A DNA stretch of 64,000 nucleotides from NCBI GenBank assembly GCA_013450215.1, contig JACDSH010000019.1, positions 44,658-108,657 on the forward strand, written 5' to 3'. A program made the translations under genes and the position numbers. Under the pieces are notes generated by a model. The model ran no database searches. It was not told the origin of the DNA and saw only the letters and a list, made by a program, of their open reading frames with translations. The first letter of the stretch is position 1; each line of letters opens with the position of its first letter. The DNA is from Nitrosospira sp. GTDB taxonomy: Bacteria > Pseudomonadota > Gammaproteobacteria > Burkholderiales > Nitrosomonadaceae. Positions 30,064 to 42,417 of this stretch are shown here, piece after piece.

Positions 30064-31320
30064 TTATTGACGTATCTGTCCATCACCTAACACGATGAAT
30101 TTTTGACTGGTCAAACCTTCTAGTCCTACTGGACCTCGTACATGAATCTTGTCGGTAGAGATGCCGATTTCAGCGCCGAGACCATACTCGAAACCGTCTG
30201 CAAAACGAGTGGAGGCGTTGACCATCACTGAACTTGAATCTACTTCTCGCAGAAAACGCCGGGCGCGGGTGTAGTCCTCGGTGATAATGGCATCTGTGTG
30301 TTGAGAACCATAAACTGCAATATGCTCAATAGCCTGATCCAATCCACTCACCACCCGTATGCTCAGAATTGGCGCGAGATATTCGGTATGCCAGTCTTCT
30401 TCAGTGGCCTCCTTCATCTCTTTAATGAAGGTACGGGAGACCGCATCACCGCGCAACTCAACACCCTTGTCGAGGTAGATTTTACACAGTACTGGTAGTA
30501 CCTCCCTGGCGATATCTTGATGTACTAGCAGAGTTTCCATAGTGTTACAGGTACCATAACGCTGTGTCTTAGAGTTATCGGCAATGCGAATGGCCTTATC
30601 CAGATCGGCAGCTGCGTCGATATAAACATGGCATACACCATTCAGATGTTTAATCACTGGGATACGCGCTTCGCTGGCAATGCGCTCGATCAATCCCTTG
30701 CCGCCTCGCGGCACAATCACATCGACGAACTGCTTCATGGTAATCAGCTCACCCACGGCAGCACGATCAGTTGTTTCAATTACCTGTACCGCAGTCTCTG
30801 GCAGACCTACCGCTTTTAATCCTTCCTTCACACAAACAGCAATCGCCTGATTACAATGAATCGCTTCTGATCCACCTCGCAGGATCGCCGCATTCCCTGC
30901 CTTGAGGCATAGTCCAGCGGCATCTGCCGTTACATTGGGCCGCGCTTCATAAATAATGCCAACCACACCTAGCGGCACCCGCATTTTTCCGACTTGGATA
31001 CCCGAAGGACGGTAATTCAGGTTGCTGATTTCGCCGACCGGATCAGCGAGCGAGGCGATTTGCAACAGACCCTCTACCATGCTTGCCACCCCTTTTGAGG
31101 TGAGCGTCAGACGGTCTATCAAGGCCGCATCTAGGCCTTGAGCTTTGGCACTTTGCAAGTCTAGGGCATTAGCAGTTAGTAGTTTACGCTCGTCACGCTT
31201 AATGGCTGCGGCCATCACCGCGAGCGATTGGTTCTTGACGACGGTCTCAGCTCTCGCCATCAGACGCGATGCAATACGTGCTTCGCGCCCGACTGATTGC
31301 ATATAGGCTTTGATATCCAT
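30064..31320 (-). CDS. proA: Gamma-glutamyl phosphate reductase
   Basis: ProA (about 418 residues) reduces glutamyl 5-phosphate to glutamate semialdehyde in proline synthesis. It belongs to the aldehyde dehydrogenase fold. [23 protein letters not shown] is the NADPH-binding stretch, the catalytic cysteine is in [15 protein letters not shown], and the C-terminal [19 protein letters not shown] is typical. ATG 31320 ([11 protein letters not shown]) is the family start; another ATG three codons upstream is possible. proC lies elsewhere in the window, but proB does not. Confidence 0.96.
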   Translation of the reverse strand: MDIKAYMQSVGREARIASRLMARAETVVKNQSLAVMAAAIKRDERKLLTANALDLQSAKAQGLDAALIDRLTLTSKGVASMVEGLLQIASLADPVGEISNLNYRPSGIQVGKMRVPLGVVGIIYEARPNVTADAAGLCLKAGNAAILRGGSEAIHCNQAIAVCVKEGLKAVGLPETAVQVIETTDRAAVGELITMKQFVDVIVPRGGKGLIERIASEARIPVIKHLNGVCHVYIDAAADLDKAIRIADNSKTQRYGTCNTMETLLVHQDIAREVLPVLCKIYLDKGVELRGDAVSRTFIKEMKEATEEDWHTEYLAPILSIRVVSGLDQAIEHIAVYGSQHTDAIITEDYTRARRFLREVDSSSVMVNASTRFADGFEYGLGAEIGISTDKIHVRGPVGLEGLTSQKFIVLGDGQIRQ

Positions 31321-31407
31321 GATGTCCATACCTAAACCCCGTGCAGGTAGTGAATTGGTGAATTTTCGAATTTTAACGCTGATGTGCGACTATTGATACA
31401 ACCCAGA

Positions 31408-32421
31408 TCAATACCTTCTGCTGGGCGCAAAGCGCAATCCCATTTGTAGCAGCTCATCCCAAGCATCACCCTGGGCAACACCCTTGCTGATCCTATCTAT
31501 TTTTGCAGCGTGCAGCAATGCCAACGCTAATGGTTTGAGACCAATTGACCTGGCGGCCCGCTCCACTGCCTTCTGCTTATCTCCCCATACTCTAGCCTCG
31601 TTCATCAGTTGCATTATGGGCCTGCCAGAATCTAATCCCTTTCGAATAGTGATAAGCGCGCGAATCTGCCCTGCCAGGATGGTAAGGATGAATGGGAGTG
31701 CCGCACCCTCGCCCCTTAATCCTTCCAGTATACGGGCGTAACGGGCAATATCTCCTGCCATCACTGCATCTGACAACTTGAAAACATCATAGCGCGCCAC
31801 ATCGAGCACCGCATCTCTTACCTGACCGAGAGACAACATCCCTTGCGGATAGAGCAACGCAAGTTTCTGTATCTCCTGATGAGCCGCAAGTAAGTTGCCT
31901 TCTACCTTATCCGCAAGGAACTGCAAAGTCTCTGAGTCCGCTTGCTGCTGTTGCATTGTGAGTCGTTGTCGGATCCACGCAGGTAGCTGCGTACTCTCAA
32001 CAGGGGAGATCGGAATCATACCTCCGGCACTTTCAAGGGCCTTGAACCACCTGGACGCCTGACCCTGTTTGTCGATCTTGGGCAAAGTGATTAGCGTTAT
32101 GGTATCTGGTGGCAGCGTATGACAATACGCTTCGATTATCATGCCACCCTGATTACCAGGTTTTCCGGATGGAATGCGAATATCAATCAGTCTCCGTTCG
32201 CCAAATAGTGACAAGTTGTTGCTACTTTGTTGTAACTCCTGCCAGTTAAAATGATGGTCTATCGTAAATATCTCATGCTCAACATACTTCATCTGGCGTG
32301 CTTGAGCACGGATTAGGTCCACAGCCTCGATCGCTAACAAAGGCTCATCGCCAAACACTACATAAAGTGGATTTAGCTGTTTTTTTAGATGTTGAGAAAG
32401 CTGGTCTGGGTTAATGCGCAT
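31408..32421 (-). CDS. holA: DNA polymerase III delta subunit
   Basis: HolA (about 337 residues) is the clamp-loader subunit that opens the beta clamp. The N-terminal LNPLYVVFGDEPLLAIEAVDLIRAQA is the conserved start of the AAA-like domain. LPKIDKQGQASRWFKALE and LAADKVEGNL-like LADKVEGNLLAAHQEIQKL are further family stretches. The order leuS-lptE-holA is common in Beta- and Gammaproteobacteria. ATG 32421 fits the family; a TTG ten codons upstream is less likely. No strong ribosome binding site is visible. Confidence 0.93.
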   Translation of the reverse strand: MRINPDQLSQHLKKQLNPLYVVFGDEPLLAIEAVDLIRAQARQMKYVEHEIFTIDHHFNWQELQQSSNNLSLFGERRLIDIRIPSGKPGNQGGMIIEAYCHTLPPDTITLITLPKIDKQGQASRWFKALESAGGMIPISPVESTQLPAWIRQRLTMQQQQADSETLQFLADKVEGNLLAAHQEIQKLALLYPQGMLSLGQVRDAVLDVARYDVFKLSDAVMAGDIARYARILEGLRGEGAALPFILTILAGQIRALITIRKGLDSGRPIMQLMNEARVWGDKQKAVERAARSIGLKPLALALLHAAKIDRISKGVAQGDAWDELLQMGLRFAPSRRY

Positions 32422-32556
32422 AGGAGTAGAGACAGTATTTTCCGCAGGCAAGATGGGGGAATAAAGCCGGGAGGTTAGGATTCAGACGCCAGCAAAATAA
32501 TTAAGTCATTTCGGTTATGGATGCCGGTTACTGTGTTGCCACAACAGTCCTCATAA

Positions 32557-33075
32557 TCAGGGCTTCCCTTCCACCCTTACTGTCGCCAGCTGTCGCAAAA
32601 TTTGCCTAACAATCTCGGTTTGCATCTCTTTAACGAGCATCGCCTCTTCAGCCTCTTTCGCCACCACCTGCTCATCCGTAAAAGGTAAAACACGTTCTCG
32701 GACAATCTCCGTAGCAGGGACCAGATCCACCCCCCTTCCATCCACAAGGCGATAAGAGACCAGATAACGCAACAAAAATTCTCGCACTCTACCTTCCCCA
32801 GATAGCGACAGGATGCTCTTCTCGTTAGTTTGTTTAAGGACCTCGAGTATGGCCTCTGCACCCCTAGCATCATCAACCACACGAGTACTCTTGCCGCTAA
32901 GGATAGTACGCTTAACCTCTGCAGTAATAGAGTAGCTATCTGGATCTGAAATATAGATTGAGATAAATGAAAATACTGTTGGCGGTTGCCCATACCCACG
33001 TAACTCAAATCCACAAGCAGATAGCATTACGCTAAAAATGCAAACGATAAGGATTCGATATGATTTAAATTTCAT
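32557..33075 (-). CDS. lptE: LPS-assembly lipoprotein LptE
   Basis: A lipoprotein of about 172 residues. The signal peptide MKFKSYRILIVCIFSVMLSAC ends in the lipobox LSAC, and the mature protein begins CGFELRGYG, the LptE hallmark. LptE plugs the LptD barrel that inserts lipopolysaccharide into the outer membrane. ATG 33075 has AAGGTGG 9 bases upstream; longer in-frame starts exist. The position directly after leuS and before holA supports the call. Confidence 0.92.
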   Translation of the reverse strand: MKFKSYRILIVCIFSVMLSACGFELRGYGQPPTVFSFISIYISDPDSYSITAEVKRTILSGKSTRVVDDARGAEAILEVLKQTNEKSILSLSGEGRVREFLLRYLVSYRLVDGRGVDLVPATEIVRERVLPFTDEQVVAKEAEEAMLVKEMQTEIVRQILRQLATVRVEGKP

Positions 33076-33204
33076 GATTACCAACCACCTTACCATTAAA
33101 GAACTCACTCAGAGTATGAGTCAACCACCCCACCCTCTACGAATGACTTCTTGAACACTGTCACTGCTTATTCAGTAGATATCCTCGTATGAACGAAACT
33201 CAAC

Positions 33205-36186
<2,982 letters not shown>

Positions 36187-37056
36187 ATGTCACAAAAACA
36201 CCCCGTCATCGCCGTTACTGGATCGTCTGGAGCCGGAACGTCTACAGTTAAAAACAGTTTTGAACATATCTTTCATCGTGAAGAACTGTCTGCCGTGGTA
36301 GTGGAAGGCGACAGCTTCCATCGGTACGACCGTGATGCAATGAAAAAGGCCGTTGCTGAATCCGAAAAAGGCGGCGGCCGACCCATCAGTCATTTCGGTC
36401 CCGAAGCTAACGAGTTCGAGAAACTGGAAGCGCTATTCAAGGAGTATGGCAAGACCGGCAAAGGTCAAACTCGCTTGTATCTGCACAATGATGATGAGGC
36501 TGCACCATACAAGCAAAAAGCCGGCACCTTTACCCCATGGTCGTCACTTGTCCCCGGTTCAGACCTGTTGTTTTACGAGGGATTACATGGCGGGGTCAAG
36601 AGCGACACCGCTGATGTCGCCAAGCATGTGGACCTGCTGGTAGGCGTAGTGCCCATCGTTAATCTGGAATGGATCCAAAAAATCCGACGTGACACGAGTG
36701 CCCGCGGTTACTCTGCCGAGGCGGTGACGCACACAATTCTGCGCCGTATGCATGATTATGTGCATTACATTACCCCACAGTTCTCTCGTACTCACGTTAA
36801 TTTTCAGCGAGTTCCCACAGTCGACACATCCAATCCTTTCATCGCTCGCGAGATCCCAACCTTGGACGAGAGTTTCGTTGTAATCCGCTTCCGAGATCCA
36901 AAGAGTATGGATTTCCCCTATCTGCTTTCCATGATTCACGATTCCTTCATGTCCCGCCCGAATACCATCGTCGTGCCTGGCGGAAAAATGGGTCTAGCAA
37001 TAGAATTGATACTGACGCCACTGATCCTGACCTTGGTAGCAAAAAGCAAAAAATAG
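36187..37056 (+). CDS. prkB: Phosphoribulokinase
   Basis: A 289-residue class I phosphoribulokinase, which makes ribulose 1,5-bisphosphate from ribulose 5-phosphate in the Calvin cycle. The P-loop AVTGSSGAGTSTVK is at 9-22. VVVEGDSFHRYDRDAMKK and SHFGPEANEFEKLEALF are characteristic, as are FYEGLHGG and DTSARGYSAEAV. This length and pattern are those of the bacterial octameric type. The ATG at 36187 has a strong AGGAGAGA upstream. It is not beside Rubisco genes in this window, being alone between leuS and uvrD. It is the best evidence for an autotrophic host. Confidence 0.96.
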   Translation: MSQKHPVIAVTGSSGAGTSTVKNSFEHIFHREELSAVVVEGDSFHRYDRDAMKKAVAESEKGGGRPISHFGPEANEFEKLEALFKEYGKTGKGQTRLYLHNDDEAAPYKQKAGTFTPWSSLVPGSDLLFYEGLHGGVKSDTADVAKHVDLLVGVVPIVNLEWIQKIRRDTSARGYSAEAVTHTILRRMHDYVHYITPQFSRTHVNFQRVPTVDTSNPFIAREIPTLDESFVVIRFRDPKSMDFPYLLSMIHDSFMSRPNTIVVPGGKMGLAIELILTPLILTLVAKSKK

Positions 37057-37127
37057 CAATCCAGCCATTTTAGTTAGGCAGAATGATTCATCAATACTCT
37101 GCCCCCTACGTAGATCGATGAAGACTG

Positions 37128-37133
37128 TATAAT
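37128..37133 (+). promoter_or_regulatory. Possible -10 element of uvrD
   Basis: A consensus TATAAT lies 38 bases before the uvrD ATG, directly preceded by TG. No good -35 is found at normal spacing, so support is partial. Confidence 0.45.
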
Positions 37134-37171
37134 TTCGGCATTTAATTTTCTCCGGGAACAGCCTTCTCTCT

Positions 37172-39418
37172 ATGTCTTCTCTATTGTCCGGCCTCAATCC
37201 GGAGCAACTCGAAGCAGTTACCCTGCCGCACCAATCAGCCTTGGTGCTGGCGGGTGCTGGCAGTGGCAAAACCAAGGTACTCACTACCCGCATTGCACAC
37301 TTAATTCAGGCTGGCCAAGTCAGTCCACACGGCATCCTCGCCGTCACCTTCACTAACAAAGCAGCTAAAGAAATGCTCACACGCATTTCCACCATGCTGC
37401 CGATCAGTACCCGAGGCATGTGGGTTGGCACCTTTCATGGTTTGTGCAATCGCATGCTGCGCGCCCATCACCAGGATGCAGGACTGCCGCAGGCCTTCCA
37501 AATCCTCGATTCGGCTGATCAACTAGCAATTATCAAACGGATTCTGAAAAGTCTAGGCGCAGACGATGAGAAATTTCCCCCGCGCCAGGTACAGTGGTTC
37601 ATCAATAATGCAAAAGAGGAAGGACTGCGCGCATCGAGGGTTGAAGTCTATGATGATTTCGCGCGAAAGATGACCGAGTTCTACTCGGTGTACGAGCAGC
37701 ACTGCAACAAGGAAGGTTTAGTGGATTTTGCCGAACTACTACTGCGGAGTTATGAACTACTCAGCCGTAATGAGATACTTCGCGAACACTACTGCTCACG
37801 CTTCAACCATATCTTGGTTGACGAGTTTCAGGATACCAGCAGGCTTCAATATAAGTGGCTCAAACTACTCGCCGGTGATAAGGCCGCCGTGTTCGTGGTA
37901 GGTGATGATGACCAGAGCATTTATGCATTCCGAGGAGCCAATACCGGCAACATGAAGGATTTTGAACGTGATTTCCGTATCACAAAAATTATCAAGCTCG
38001 AACAGAACTACCGCTCTCATGGCAACATACTCGGCGCCGCAAATACTCTGATACGTAACAATAGCGGGCGCCTTGGCAAGAATCTCTGGACTTCAGAAGG
38101 TCATGGAGAGCCCCTGCGCGTATATAACGCACCAACCGATTTCGATGAGGCTGCGTTCATTGTCGATGAGATTAAATCGCTACGTGCCGAAGGAATAGCG
38201 CTATCGCAAGTGGCTTTGCTGTACCGTTCTAACGCACAGTCGCGCATATTGGAACACGCCCTGTTCAACGCTTCTTTACCTTACCGGGTGTATGGTGGCA
38301 TGCGTTTTTTTGACCGCCAGGAAATAAAGCATGCACTGTCCTACCTGAGGCTAGTTGCTAACCCTGATAATAATAATGCGTTACTCCGGGTCATAAATTT
38401 TCCATTGCGCGGTATCGGTGCGCGCAGCCTGGAACAACTACAAGACCAGGCCAACCGGCAAGGAATTGGTTTATGGGATGCGATGCAGAACAGTTGTGGT
38501 GATAGAGAATCCCTTATCCAGGATGCTGACATCAGTATACCGGCCGAAAGAGCTAATAGATCAGATAAACCGAAGAAGGGGCTGGATAGCTTTGTTACCT
38601 TGATCGAAACACTACAGCAATCCTGCGAGGGGCTGCCATTGCCGGAAATTGTAGAGCATATGCTAGAGCATAGCGGGCTAACAGCACATTATCGTGCTGA
38701 ACGGGAAGGGGCTGACCGACTAGAGAACTTAAATGAACTGATCAATGCCGCCATTAGCTTCGTGCACGAGGCCGAGGACGACAGTCTAACGGCATTTCTT
38801 GCTCATGCTTCGCTGGAGGCAGGGGAGCATCAGGCCGGTAGTGGTCAAGATGCATTGCAATTAATGACGGTGCACTCTTCCAAAGGGTTGGAATTTCATA
38901 CTGTATTCCTCAGCGGACTGGAAGAAGGGCTCTTTCCTCATGAGAACAGCCGCAACGAAGCTGGAGGTATAGAAGAAGAGCGGAGACTGATGTATGTAGC
39001 CCTGACCCGTGCACGGCGGCGCTTGTATTTGAGCTTTGCCCAGAGCCGCATGCTACATGGCCAGACTCGCTACAATGTCCCCTCGCGTTTTCTACAGGAA
39101 ATTCCAGACGGTCTGCTGAAGTGGCTACAGCCAGTACAAAAAATGGGATACAGAAACCAGGCTCCAGAAGCCGTAAACCAGAAATCGAGAATAGCCCCCC
39201 AAAGACCTGCGTTCGGTATGCAAGATCAAAGTACGAGCGTTCAAGATGCAGAAGCCGCGCAGTGGCGGGTTGGACAGAATGTAACCCATCCCAAGTTCGG
39301 CTCTGGTGTGATCATCAGTTGCGAAAGCCAGGGTGCAGATGCACGTGTTCAAGTGAAATTCGGTCGCTCCGGAACGAAGTGGTTATCGCTAGAGTACGCC
39401 AAACTAGTACCTATCTGA
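37172..39418 (+). CDS. uvrD: DNA helicase II (UvrD)
   Basis: A superfamily 1A helicase of 748 residues that acts in nucleotide excision and mismatch repair. The order of motifs is complete: Q-motif LNPEQLEAV, Walker A GAGSGKTKVL (about 27-36), TFTNKAAKEM, DEFQDTSRLQY (Walker B), GDDDQSIYAFRGA, LEQNYRSHGNIL, VALLYRSNAQSR, MTVHSSKGLEF and VALTRARRRLYL. The C-terminal tail with WRVGQNVTHPKFGSGVI is the Tudor-like domain of UvrD and PcrA. This tail and the length favour UvrD over Rep. Confidence 0.95.
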   Translation: MSSLLSGLNPEQLEAVTLPHQSALVLAGAGSGKTKVLTTRIAHLIQAGQVSPHGILAVTFTNKAAKEMLTRISTMLPISTRGMWVGTFHGLCNRMLRAHHQDAGLPQAFQILDSADQLAIIKRILKSLGADDEKFPPRQVQWFINNAKEEGLRASRVEVYDDFARKMTEFYSVYEQHCNKEGLVDFAELLLRSYELLSRNEILREHYCSRFNHILVDEFQDTSRLQYKWLKLLAGDKAAVFVVGDDDQSIYAFRGANTGNMKDFERDFRITKIIKLEQNYRSHGNILGAANTLIRNNSGRLGKNLWTSEGHGEPLRVYNAPTDFDEAAFIVDEIKSLRAEGIALSQVALLYRSNAQSRILEHALFNASLPYRVYGGMRFFDRQEIKHALSYLRLVANPDNNNALLRVINFPLRGIGARSLEQLQDQANRQGIGLWDAMQNSCGDRESLIQDADISIPAERANRSDKPKKGLDSFVTLIETLQQSCEGLPLPEIVEHMLEHSGLTAHYRAEREGADRLENLNELINAAISFVHEAEDDSLTAFLAHASLEAGEHQAGSGQDALQLMTVHSSKGLEFHTVFLSGLEEGLFPHENSRNEAGGIEEERRLMYVALTRARRRLYLSFAQSRMLHGQTRYNVPSRFLQEIPDGLLKWLQPVQKMGYRNQAPEAVNQKSRIAPQRPAFGMQDQSTSVQDAEAAQWRVGQNVTHPKFGSGVIISCESQGADARVQVKFGRSGTKWLSLEYAKLVPI

Positions 39419-39438
39419 AACAAGCTAACGGGTACCGG

Positions 39439-40170
39439 TTACACTGAGCTAGTGGGCTCAACTGTCTCCACGAAGATATCCTCATAGCTCGCATAGAGCG
39501 AAGCAAATAGTACCGGCACCAGCAAGAAAAATCCCAATCCGTAGGGCATTGCCGCAATCACCGCCAGCACCACCATCGTGATAGTGTAAAGCTGTAGCGG
39601 TATGATGTTTTTTATACAAGCAAGAAAGCTCAACTTCATCGCAGCCACTGCGGGCATATCTTTAAATGCCACTAACAATGGCGCAAACCAGGCCGCCATC
39701 ATCAGTGGAATGGACAGCCCCAAGGCCACCATCAGAGCCGTTAGACCGCCGCTCATGACGCCTCGCAACTCATTCTCATCGACTCTTTTCCCGTTTATCA
39801 ATAGTTCCATCAGTGTGCCGCCTCCGAGCATTATGGCCACACCCAAGATGAGCACTTGCCCCACTAGATAGATCCCTCCCACGGTGATCAGCGGAACAGG
39901 GTTTTTCCTAAAGCCCGCGAACAAGTAGGCGATTTCCAATTTTTCGCCTCGTTCTAACGCTCTGCAACCTATCATCAACCCAGCCAAGAATAGTGGCGAG
40001 AGTAGCGTGAAAAAAAACTGCCCCACCATAGGAATGAGCGCCAATGTAGCTGCGATCAATAACAAAACAAAACACAATAGGACCCATGCCAGAGGGGCCT
40101 TGAAAAACAGGTATAAACCATTCACGATCCACTGCCATCCCTGCTTCGCGCTAGTCTGCCTGGCTTCCAT
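39439..40170 (-). CDS. BPSS1780-type integral membrane protein
   Basis: A protein of about 243 residues with a conserved N-terminus (QGWQWIVNGLYLFFKAPLAWV) and about six hydrophobic segments. It resembles the betaproteobacterial BPSS1780 membrane family; no function is known. ATG 40170 (MEARQTSAKQG) has GGAG 9 bases upstream and is preferred over a start nine codons earlier. It is convergent with uvrD and lies downstream of thrB in the same direction. Confidence 0.75.
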   Translation of the reverse strand: MEARQTSAKQGWQWIVNGLYLFFKAPLAWVLLCFVLLLIAATLALIPMVGQFFFTLLSPLFLAGLMIGCRALERGEKLEIAYLFAGFRKNPVPLITVGGIYLVGQVLILGVAIMLGGGTLMELLINGKRVDENELRGVMSGGLTALMVALGLSIPLMMAAWFAPLLVAFKDMPAVAAMKLSFLACIKNIIPLQLYTITMVVLAVIAAMPYGLGFFLLVPVLFASLYASYEDIFVETVEPTSSV

Positions 40171-40231
40171 CTTTTGTTTCTCCAATAGAACGATCACTCA
40201 TTGCTCGATCATGATCCAAAAATCAAAACAC

Positions 40232-41182
40232 TTAAGCCAAAATCTGAGCTAACTCGGGACAAGATGTCGAGTGATTTTTCAGTATACGTCCGAAATGATT
40301 TGGGTCCTTGACGTGCGTCAACTCTCCCATCCGCGGCAAGTGGCAGTCATACAGTCGCGACAACCAGAAGCGTAAGGCCCCAGCACGTAGCATCACCGGC
40401 CAGGCATCATGCTCGATGGCGGCAAGAGGGCGGGCACTGTGATAGGCCTTGATCAAGGATGATAAGCGCACCCCATCCAGCTCACAACTTTCAGTTAAAC
40501 ACCAATCATTAGCCGCAATAGCGAGATCAAACAGCCACGCATCATTGCAGGCAAAATAAAAATCGATCACGCCTCCGATAGTTCCGTCAACAAATAGCAC
40601 ATTGTCGCGAAACAGATCTGCATGAATCACACCACGCGGTAGTTTTTCAAAACAGTGAATAGACTGGAAACGTAACTCTTCCTTGAGCATCTCTGCCTCT
40701 TGCGCTGTCAAAAATGGCATCACATCGGGTGCTACGCTTCCACACCACTCTGGTCCGCGCGGGTTTTCCATTTTTTCAGGATAAGACAGGCCAGACAAGT
40801 GTAAATCTGCCAGCAATGCACCAACCTCTGCACAGTGCTCATGGGTAGGATACATCTGTGATTTCCCCGGCAGACAGGTAACGATGCTTACTGGCTTGCC
40901 ATTTAATTCACCCAGGAGCCTGCTGTCGATACTAGCGATCGGATCCGGGCACGGAATGCTGTGTCGTGACAAATGTGCCATCAGGTTAAGATAGTAGGGA
41001 AGCTCCGTTGCGGTGAGCTTCTCGAACAGTGTAAGAACGTATTTTCCATGACTCGTCGTAACGAAATAATTGGTATTCTCGATACCTGAAGAGATCCCCT
41101 GCAGATCAATAAGCGTACCCAGAGAATAGTTTTTTAACCAGGCAGAAAGCTGGTCTTCGGAAACGGCAGTAAAAACAGACAT
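40232..41182 (-). CDS. thrB: Homoserine kinase, APH-fold type (ThrB)
   Basis: A protein of about 316 residues of the aminoglycoside-phosphotransferase fold, the form of homoserine kinase found in many Beta- and Alphaproteobacteria. It begins [19 protein letters not shown], with the ATP-binding stretch [15 protein letters not shown]. The catalytic loop [14 protein letters not shown] contains the Brenner-type aspartate, and [11 protein letters not shown] contains the metal aspartate. It phosphorylates homoserine for threonine synthesis. ATG 41182 is chosen over one 11 codons earlier because the family start matches. Confidence 0.93.
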   Translation of the reverse strand: MSVFTAVSEDQLSAWLKNYSLGTLIDLQGISSGIENTNYFVTTSHGKYVLTLFEKLTATELPYYLNLMAHLSRHSIPCPDPIASIDSRLLGELNGKPVSIVTCLPGKSQMYPTHEHCAEVGALLADLHLSGLSYPEKMENPRGPEWCGSVAPDVMPFLTAQEAEMLKEELRFQSIHCFEKLPRGVIHADLFRDNVLFVDGTIGGVIDFYFACNDAWLFDLAIAANDWCLTESCELDGVRLSSLIKAYHSARPLAAIEHDAWPVMLRAGALRFWLSRLYDCHLPRMGELTHVKDPNHFGRILKNHSTSCPELAQILA

Positions 41183-41254
41183 GAATTGAGAAGGAGAAAG
41201 AATGAGGCAAGGCATGAGCCGTTGCAGTCTCTTTTCCTAGCCTTTATAGAAATT

Positions 41255-41608
41255 TTAGAAGCGGTGTATCACCCACATTGGTGGACGTATGCCCTGTTCC
41301 ATATCACTATGGGTGGCAAACGTTCCATCTCCGCGGTTATCGATCAGGTAATAGGGCAAACCAATGCGCGGCGTGATCTTGATCATATATAGCCGACCAT
41401 TGCTGCGATACTCCTCGACCGTGTCCTCTCCTCGCTTGATGATGGTGACTTGAGGCTCCAATGAGGCATCCTGCTCCGAGTCAGATAATGGTGGCGGCAG
41501 CGGCAATTCTGGCGACTCCGGGATCGGCACCAGCTTCTTAGGTTGAGTAGACTGCGCAGCCACCGGCAGCGCAAGGGTCAGCAACAATGCAAAAACTATT
41601 CGACGCAA
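41255..41608 (-). CDS. DUF2782 secreted protein
   Basis: A protein of about 117 residues with a signal peptide (LRRIVFALLLTLALPVAAQ) and a small C-terminal domain (VTIIKRGEDTVEEYRSNGRLYMIKITP, IGLPYYLIDNRGDG) that matches DUF2782, found mostly in Beta- and Gammaproteobacteria near thrB or polA. Function unknown. The start appears to be TTG 41608, with GGGAG 5 bases upstream; there is no ATG. It lies between polA's divergent neighbour and thrB. Confidence 0.8.
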   Translation of the reverse strand: MRRIVFALLLTLALPVAAQSTQPKKLVPIPESPELPLPPPLSDSEQDASLEPQVTIIKRGEDTVEEYRSNGRLYMIKITPRIGLPYYLIDNRGDGTFATHSDMEQGIRPPMWVIHRF

Positions 41609-41665
41609 GGTGACTCCCAACTTTATTTATCAATGTTTTTATTCTATCTGAAATGGCCCGAGCTG

Positions 41666-42394
41666 TTATAAATTGAGCTGAATTTCCCGTTCCACTGCCG
41701 AAGGTTCAAAACCGCGAGTCTCATAATACTTGAAGATCGCGTCAACCACTTGATGAGGTTCATCAATCAACTGCACCAGATCCATGTCTCCAGCAGAGAT
41801 CATATTCTCAGCTATCAATACCTGACGGAACCAATCGAGCATACCCCCCCAAAAGTCAGAACAAACTAGGATGATCGGCATTTTCCGAGTCTTGCCAGTT
41901 TGAACCAATGTCAGCGCCTCCATCAATTCATCCAGTGTACCAAATCCCCCGGGCATGACCACATAGGCGGTAGCAAATTTTACGAACATGTATTTGCGTG
42001 CAAAGAAATGTCGGAAAGTTCTGCTGACATCCTGATACGCATTGTTATGTTGCTCGTGCGGAAGCTGAATGTTGAGACCAACACTGAGCGATCTTCCAGA
42101 AAAAGCACCTTTATTAGCCGCCTCCATGATGCCGGGACCGCCACCTGAGATAACAGAAAAGCCCGCATCAGAAAGCTGTCGCGCAATCTGCTCGGCTAAT
42201 TTATAGTGAGGATGGTCCGATGGAGTGCGGGCACTGCCAAAGATGCTTACTGCAGGCTGGATCGTGTTGAGGCGCTCAGTTGCTTCGACAAATTCTGCCA
42301 TAATGCCGAATACGCGCCAGGACTCTTTTGCCGACGAGGATTGTTCTGGAAGGTCGGTACCGAATGCACCAGTCAGTTTATCTTGTGCGCTCAT
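41666..42394 (-). CDS. LOG-family protein (TIGR00730, lysine decarboxylase-like fold)
   Basis: A protein of about 242 residues with the two LOG-family motifs: SGGGPGIMEAANKGAF and MPGGFGTLDELMEALTL. Family members include plant LOG enzymes, which release cytokinin bases from nucleotides, and bacterial nucleotide 5'-monophosphate nucleosidases. The older label lysine decarboxylase is not supported by function in the family. ATG 42394 is the likely start; it is divergent from polA with only 23 bases between starts. Confidence 0.88.
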   Translation of the reverse strand: MSAQDKLTGAFGTDLPEQSSSAKESWRVFGIMAEFVEATERLNTIQPAVSIFGSARTPSDHPHYKLAEQIARQLSDAGFSVISGGGPGIMEAANKGAFSGRSLSVGLNIQLPHEQHNNAYQDVSRTFRHFFARKYMFVKFATAYVVMPGGFGTLDELMEALTLVQTGKTRKMPIILVCSDFWGGMLDWFRQVLIAENMISAGDMDLVQLIDEPHQVVDAIFKYYETRGFEPSAVEREIQLNL

Positions 42395-42417
42395 GCGGAC
42401 ACCTTTAAAAGAATTAA

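Noticed and set aside
41201..41239. Possible tiny plus-strand ORF after GGAG near 41195
   Set aside because: A ribosome-site-like GGAG precedes ATG, but the frame stops after about a dozen codons and overlaps the thrB start region; nothing supports expression.
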